From the NCBI GenBank assembly GCA_026417375.1, contig JAOADJ010000036.1, forward strand, positions 186,001 to 250,000: a DNA stretch of 64,000 nucleotides. Reading direction: 5' to 3'. This DNA comes from Melioribacteraceae bacterium. GTDB taxonomy: Bacteria; Bacteroidota; Ignavibacteria; Ignavibacteriales; Melioribacteraceae. Under the pieces are notes generated by a model. The model ran no database searches, was not told the DNA's origin, and was given only the letters and a program-made list of their open reading frames with translations. Numbering within the stretch: the first letter of the stretch is position 1; each line of letters opens with the position of its first letter. A program made the translations under genes and the position numbers. Of this stretch, positions 61,146-64,000 are shown one piece after another.

Positions 61146-62135
61146 TTAAAATTGGGTTAAAAATCTTTTATCGTTGTCAAATAAAATTCTAATATCATCA
61201 ATTCCATATTTTCTCATAGATGTTCTTTCAATTCCCATTCCGAAAGCATAACCAACATATTTTTCAGGATCAATTCCAACATTAGATAAAACATTAGGAT
61301 CAACCATACCACAACCTAAAATTTCCATCCATCTTCCTTCTTTTCCTTTTGGTTCCCACCAAATATCCATTTCGGCACTTGGTTCTGTAAATGGGAAAAA
61401 GCTTGGACGAAATCTGTATTTAACATCTTGACCAAAAAATTGTTTTACGAATGCAACTAAAGTTCCTTTTAATTCAGCAAATGTTACATCTGTATCAACA
61501 TATAAACCTTCAACTTGATGAAAAAGACAATAACTTTTAGCACTAACTGCTTCATTTCTAAAAACTTTACCCGGCATAATTGCACGTAAAGGTGGTTTCT
61601 TTGATTGCATTAATCTTATTTGCACAGGAGATGTATGAGTTCTTAAAAGAAATTTATTTGTAATAAAAAAAGTATCTTGCATATCTCGAGCCGGATGATC
61701 ATCTGGAAAGTTGAGTGCTTCAAAATTGTTATAATCACTTTCAATTTCAGGACCCTCATACACAGAAAATCCTAATCCTTTGAAAATGTTTTTAATTTCA
61801 TCAAGGGTTTGAGTTATAATATGTTTACTACCAATTTCTTTTTTTCTACCGGGAAGAGTTAAATCAATAAATTTTTCTGAAATTAATTTTTCACTTTCAA
61901 GTTTATTTTTTAATTCATCAAATAAAGAATGTGTATATTTTTTTAATTCATTGATTGCTTTTCCAACAATAGGTTTATCTTCTTTCGGAACATCTTTGAG
62001 TGAATCAATTATTTGCGTAACAATTCCCTTCCGACTTAAATATTTAATCCGGAACTCTTCAAGTGAAGATAAATCATTTACTTTTTTAATATCTTCATCA
62101 AAATTTTTTTTTATTAATTCAATTTTTTCAAGCAT
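61146..62135 (-). CDS. pheS: Phenylalanyl-tRNA synthetase alpha subunit
   Basis: 329 aa; LRTHTSPVQIRLM, FRNEAVSAKSYCLFHQVEGLYVD, GFAFGMGIER-type motif (GYAFGMGIERTSM). Confidence 0.97.
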   Translation of the reverse strand: MLEKIELIKKNFDEDIKKVNDLSSLEEFRIKYLSRKGIVTQIIDSLKDVPKEDKPIVGKAINELKKYTHSLFDELKNKLESEKLISEKFIDLTLPGRKKEIGSKHIITQTLDEIKNIFKGLGFSVYEGPEIESDYNNFEALNFPDDHPARDMQDTFFITNKFLLRTHTSPVQIRLMQSKKPPLRAIMPGKVFRNEAVSAKSYCLFHQVEGLYVDTDVTFAELKGTLVAFVKQFFGQDVKYRFRPSFFPFTEPSAEMDIWWEPKGKEGRWMEILGCGMVDPNVLSNVGIDPEKYVGYAFGMGIERTSMRKYGIDDIRILFDNDKRFLTQF

Positions 62136-62203
62136 ATATTATTCCGACAATTTAAAAAAATTCCCTTCCAAAATTTAAAATAAAATTTCAGAAGGGAAAT
62201 AAA

Positions 62204-62551
62204 TTAGTTAGTAACAAATTTAACTATTTCGGCGAAAGCTTGAGGATTTTCAACTGCTAAGCTAGCAAGTAGCTTACGATTAATTGCAACACCTTTTTTG
62301 TTTAATGCATCAATTAATCGTGAATAAGTTGTACCATTAGCTCTTGCAGCAGCATTAATACGAACAATCCACAAACTTCTATATTCACGTTTTTTAAGTT
62401 TGCGATCTCTGTAAGCATGAACTAATCCTTTTTCCACGTGGGTTTTAGCAACTGTCCAAACATTGCCACGGGCACCCCAGTAGCCCTTCGCCATTTTTAG
62501 TATTTTCTTACGTCTTGCTTTTGAAGCGACGTGATTTACTGAACGAGGCAT
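62204..62551 (-). CDS. rplT: 50S ribosomal protein L20
   Basis: 115 aa; [30 protein letters not shown]. Confidence 0.98.
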   Translation of the reverse strand: MPRSVNHVASKARRKKILKMAKGYWGARGNVWTVAKTHVEKGLVHAYRDRKLKKREYRSLWIVRINAAARANGTTYSRLIDALNKKGVAINRKLLASLAVENPQAFAEIVKFVTN

Positions 62552-62563
62552 TTTTCTTTTCTC

Positions 62564-62758
62564 CTATTGTTGTAACATTCTTGATACTTTTTTCTCATCG
62601 GCTTTAGCTACAATCACACCTTTTCTTAAGTTTCTTTTTCTTTTACGTGATTTTGTAGTTAGAATGTGTGATTTATAAGCCTTGTTTCTTTTGAACTTTC
62701 CGGAGCCTAATTTTCTGAATGTTTTTGAAGCTCCACGATTACTTTTCATTTTTGGCAT
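62564..62758 (-). CDS. rpmI: 50S ribosomal protein L35
   Basis: 64 aa; [45 protein letters not shown]. Confidence 0.98.
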   Translation of the reverse strand: MPKMKSNRGASKTFRKLGSGKFKRNKAYKSHILTTKSRKRKRNLRKGVIVAKADEKKVSRMLQQ

Positions 62759-62770
62759 TGTTCACCCTAT

Positions 62771-63298
62771 CTATTTTTTCTTTTTACCTTTTAATGGTGC
62801 TAATATAGCATGCATTGAACGACCTTCAAACTTTGGCTCTTGTTCAACTTTTGCAACTTCACTTAATCTTTCAATAAATTTTTTTAAGAGATTTTCACCC
62901 AATTCTGTAAATGCTAATTCTCTTCCTTTAAAAATAACGGAGACCTTAACCTTATCACCTTGTTGAATAAAATTAACTGCATGTCTTGCTTTAAAATCAA
63001 AATCGTGTGTATCTGTATTTGGATGAAGCCTGATTTCTTTTAATACACTTACAACCTGATTTTTCTTTTGTAATTTTTCTTTTTTCTGAATTTCGTATGT
63101 GAATTTTCCGAAATCAATTATTTTACAAACTGGTGGATTTGCTTGCGGTGCAATCTCTACTAAATCGAGACCAGCTTCTTCAGCTTTTTTTAATGCTTCT
63201 TTTATAGAAACAATTCCAATTTGTTCTCCGTTAGTGCCAATCAATCTTACTTCGCTTGCTTTTATATCTTGATTAACACGATTATTAATTTGAGTGAT
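62771..63298 (-). CDS. infC: Translation initiation factor IF-3, probable AUC start
   Basis: Open frame upstream of the TTG at 63244 encodes ITQINNRVNQDIKASEVRLIGTNGEQIG, the conserved IF-3 N-terminus; GAGAGG Shine-Dalgarno-like sequence 6 nt before ATC at 63298-63296; no ATG in the extension. Confidence 0.9.
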   Translation of the reverse strand: MTQINNRVNQDIKASEVRLIGTNGEQIGIVSIKEALKKAEEAGLDLVEIAPQANPPVCKIIDFGKFTYEIQKKEKLQKKNQVVSVLKEIRLHPNTDTHDFDFKARHAVNFIQQGDKVKVSVIFKGRELAFTELGENLLKKFIERLSEVAKVEQEPKFEGRSMHAILAPLKGKKKK

Positions 63299-63313
63299 AA
63301 AATACCTCTCTAA

Positions 63314-64000
63314 TTAGTTATTAATTTTGTTATTTATTTCTTCTTTTATTTTTGAAATAAATTCTTCTATATCAACTTTTCCTTGATCACCAATTTTATG
63401 TTTTCTTATTGAAACAGAATTTGTTTCAACTTCTTTTTCACCAACTATAAGCATGTAAGGAACTTTTTTTGTTTCCCAATCACGAATTTTATAACCAATC
63501 TTTTCATTTCTTTCATCAAGTTCAACAATAATATCATTTTCTTTTAATTTATCACTAACTTTTTTTGCATAGTTCAAAAATACTTGAGAAACAGGTATAA
63601 CTGCAACTTGAACAGGTGCAACCAAAGTTGAAAATGCACCGCCATAATGTTCAATTAAAACACCGAAAAATCTTTCTAAAGAACCAAGTAAAGCTCTGTG
63701 AACCATAAAAGGTCTATGTTCTTTTCCATCTTCGCCAATGTAATGCATATCAAAACGTTCTGGCAAATTAAAATCGAATTGTATTGTGCTCATTTGCCAT
63801 TCTCGATTTAAAGCATCTTTAATTTTAATGTCAATTTTTGGACCGTAAAAAGCTCCACCACCTTCATCAATTTCATATTTTATATTTTCTTTATCACAAG
63901 CTTTTTTTAATGATTCGGTTGCTTTTTCCCAAAGAGAATCTTCACCAACAGCTTTTTCTGGTTTTGTAGCAATATAATACTTTAATTGTTCGAAACCGAA
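63314..64000 (-). CDS. thrS: Threonyl-tRNA synthetase, C-terminal part (5' end outside window)
   Basis: Continuous frame to the window edge: [111 protein letters not shown]. Confidence 0.96.
   Translation of the reverse strand, partial: FGFEQLKYYIATKPEKAVGEDSLWEKATESLKKACDKENIKYEIDEGGGAFYGPKIDIKIKDALNREWQMSTIQFDFNLPERFDMHYIGEDGKEHRPFMVHRALLGSLERFFGVLIEHYGGAFSTLVAPVQVAVIPVSQVFLNYAKKVSDKLKENDIIVELDERNEKIGYKIRDWETKKVPYMLIVGEKEVETNSVSIRKHKIGDQGKVDIEEFISKIKEEINNKINN

Noticed and set aside
62771-63244. infC as a truncated or frameshifted gene
   Set aside because: The missing N-terminus is in frame immediately upstream; only the start codon is non-canonical.
63314-63793. 159-aa ORF as a stand-alone anticodon-binding protein
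   Set aside because: The frame stays open to the window edge and encodes the ThrS catalytic core, so it is the C-terminal part of thrS.

Overview
AT-rich, gene-dense 64 kb window. Gene content and secretion signals (T9SS-type C-terminal sorting domains, C25 peptidase) suggest a Bacteroidota/Chlorobiota-group bacterium, possibly Ignavibacteria-like; this is inference only. No CRISPR array, IS element or prophage was seen. Blocks from left to right: (1) a NuoE/NuoF-type (HndA/HndC-like) pair running off the left edge; (2) a CDF transporter, purE/purK and a DUF2807 lipoprotein; (3) a 1293-aa protein with an N-terminal TPR region and three CbbX-type AAA+ modules, the third apparently catalytically dead; (4) a tightly packed minus-strand run clpC-phhB-pyrE-M64 peptidase-rsbU-pduS-pduT-SDR, containing an isolated microcompartment-type PduS/PduT pair; (5) floA, a UvrD-type helicase, and DUF190/crcB/CDF/ACR3 ion-resistance genes; (6) a CAU-anticodon tRNA with tRNA-Ile2 features; (7) an epimerase/nucleotidyltransferase/GHMP kinase cassette divergent from an SSF symporter; (8) a ~22 kb surface-polysaccharide locus with wbpA/wbpE/wbpD/wbpB homologues interleaved with a 1.4 kaa T9SS-type cargo protein with four tandem repeats and a 1771-aa C25 (gingipain-family) protein that carries an ILEI/FAM3-like domain, followed by glycosyltransferases, glf and wzx; (9) the housekeeping block coaE-rny-[structured ncRNA, probable 6S]-zapA-zapB-like-pheT-pheS-rplT-rpmI-infC-thrS, where infC seems to use a non-AUG start codon. 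The most interesting hypothesis is that block 8 is a self-contained T9SS cargo-glycan anchoring module (Wbp linking-sugar pathway plus sortase-family peptidase plus cargo).
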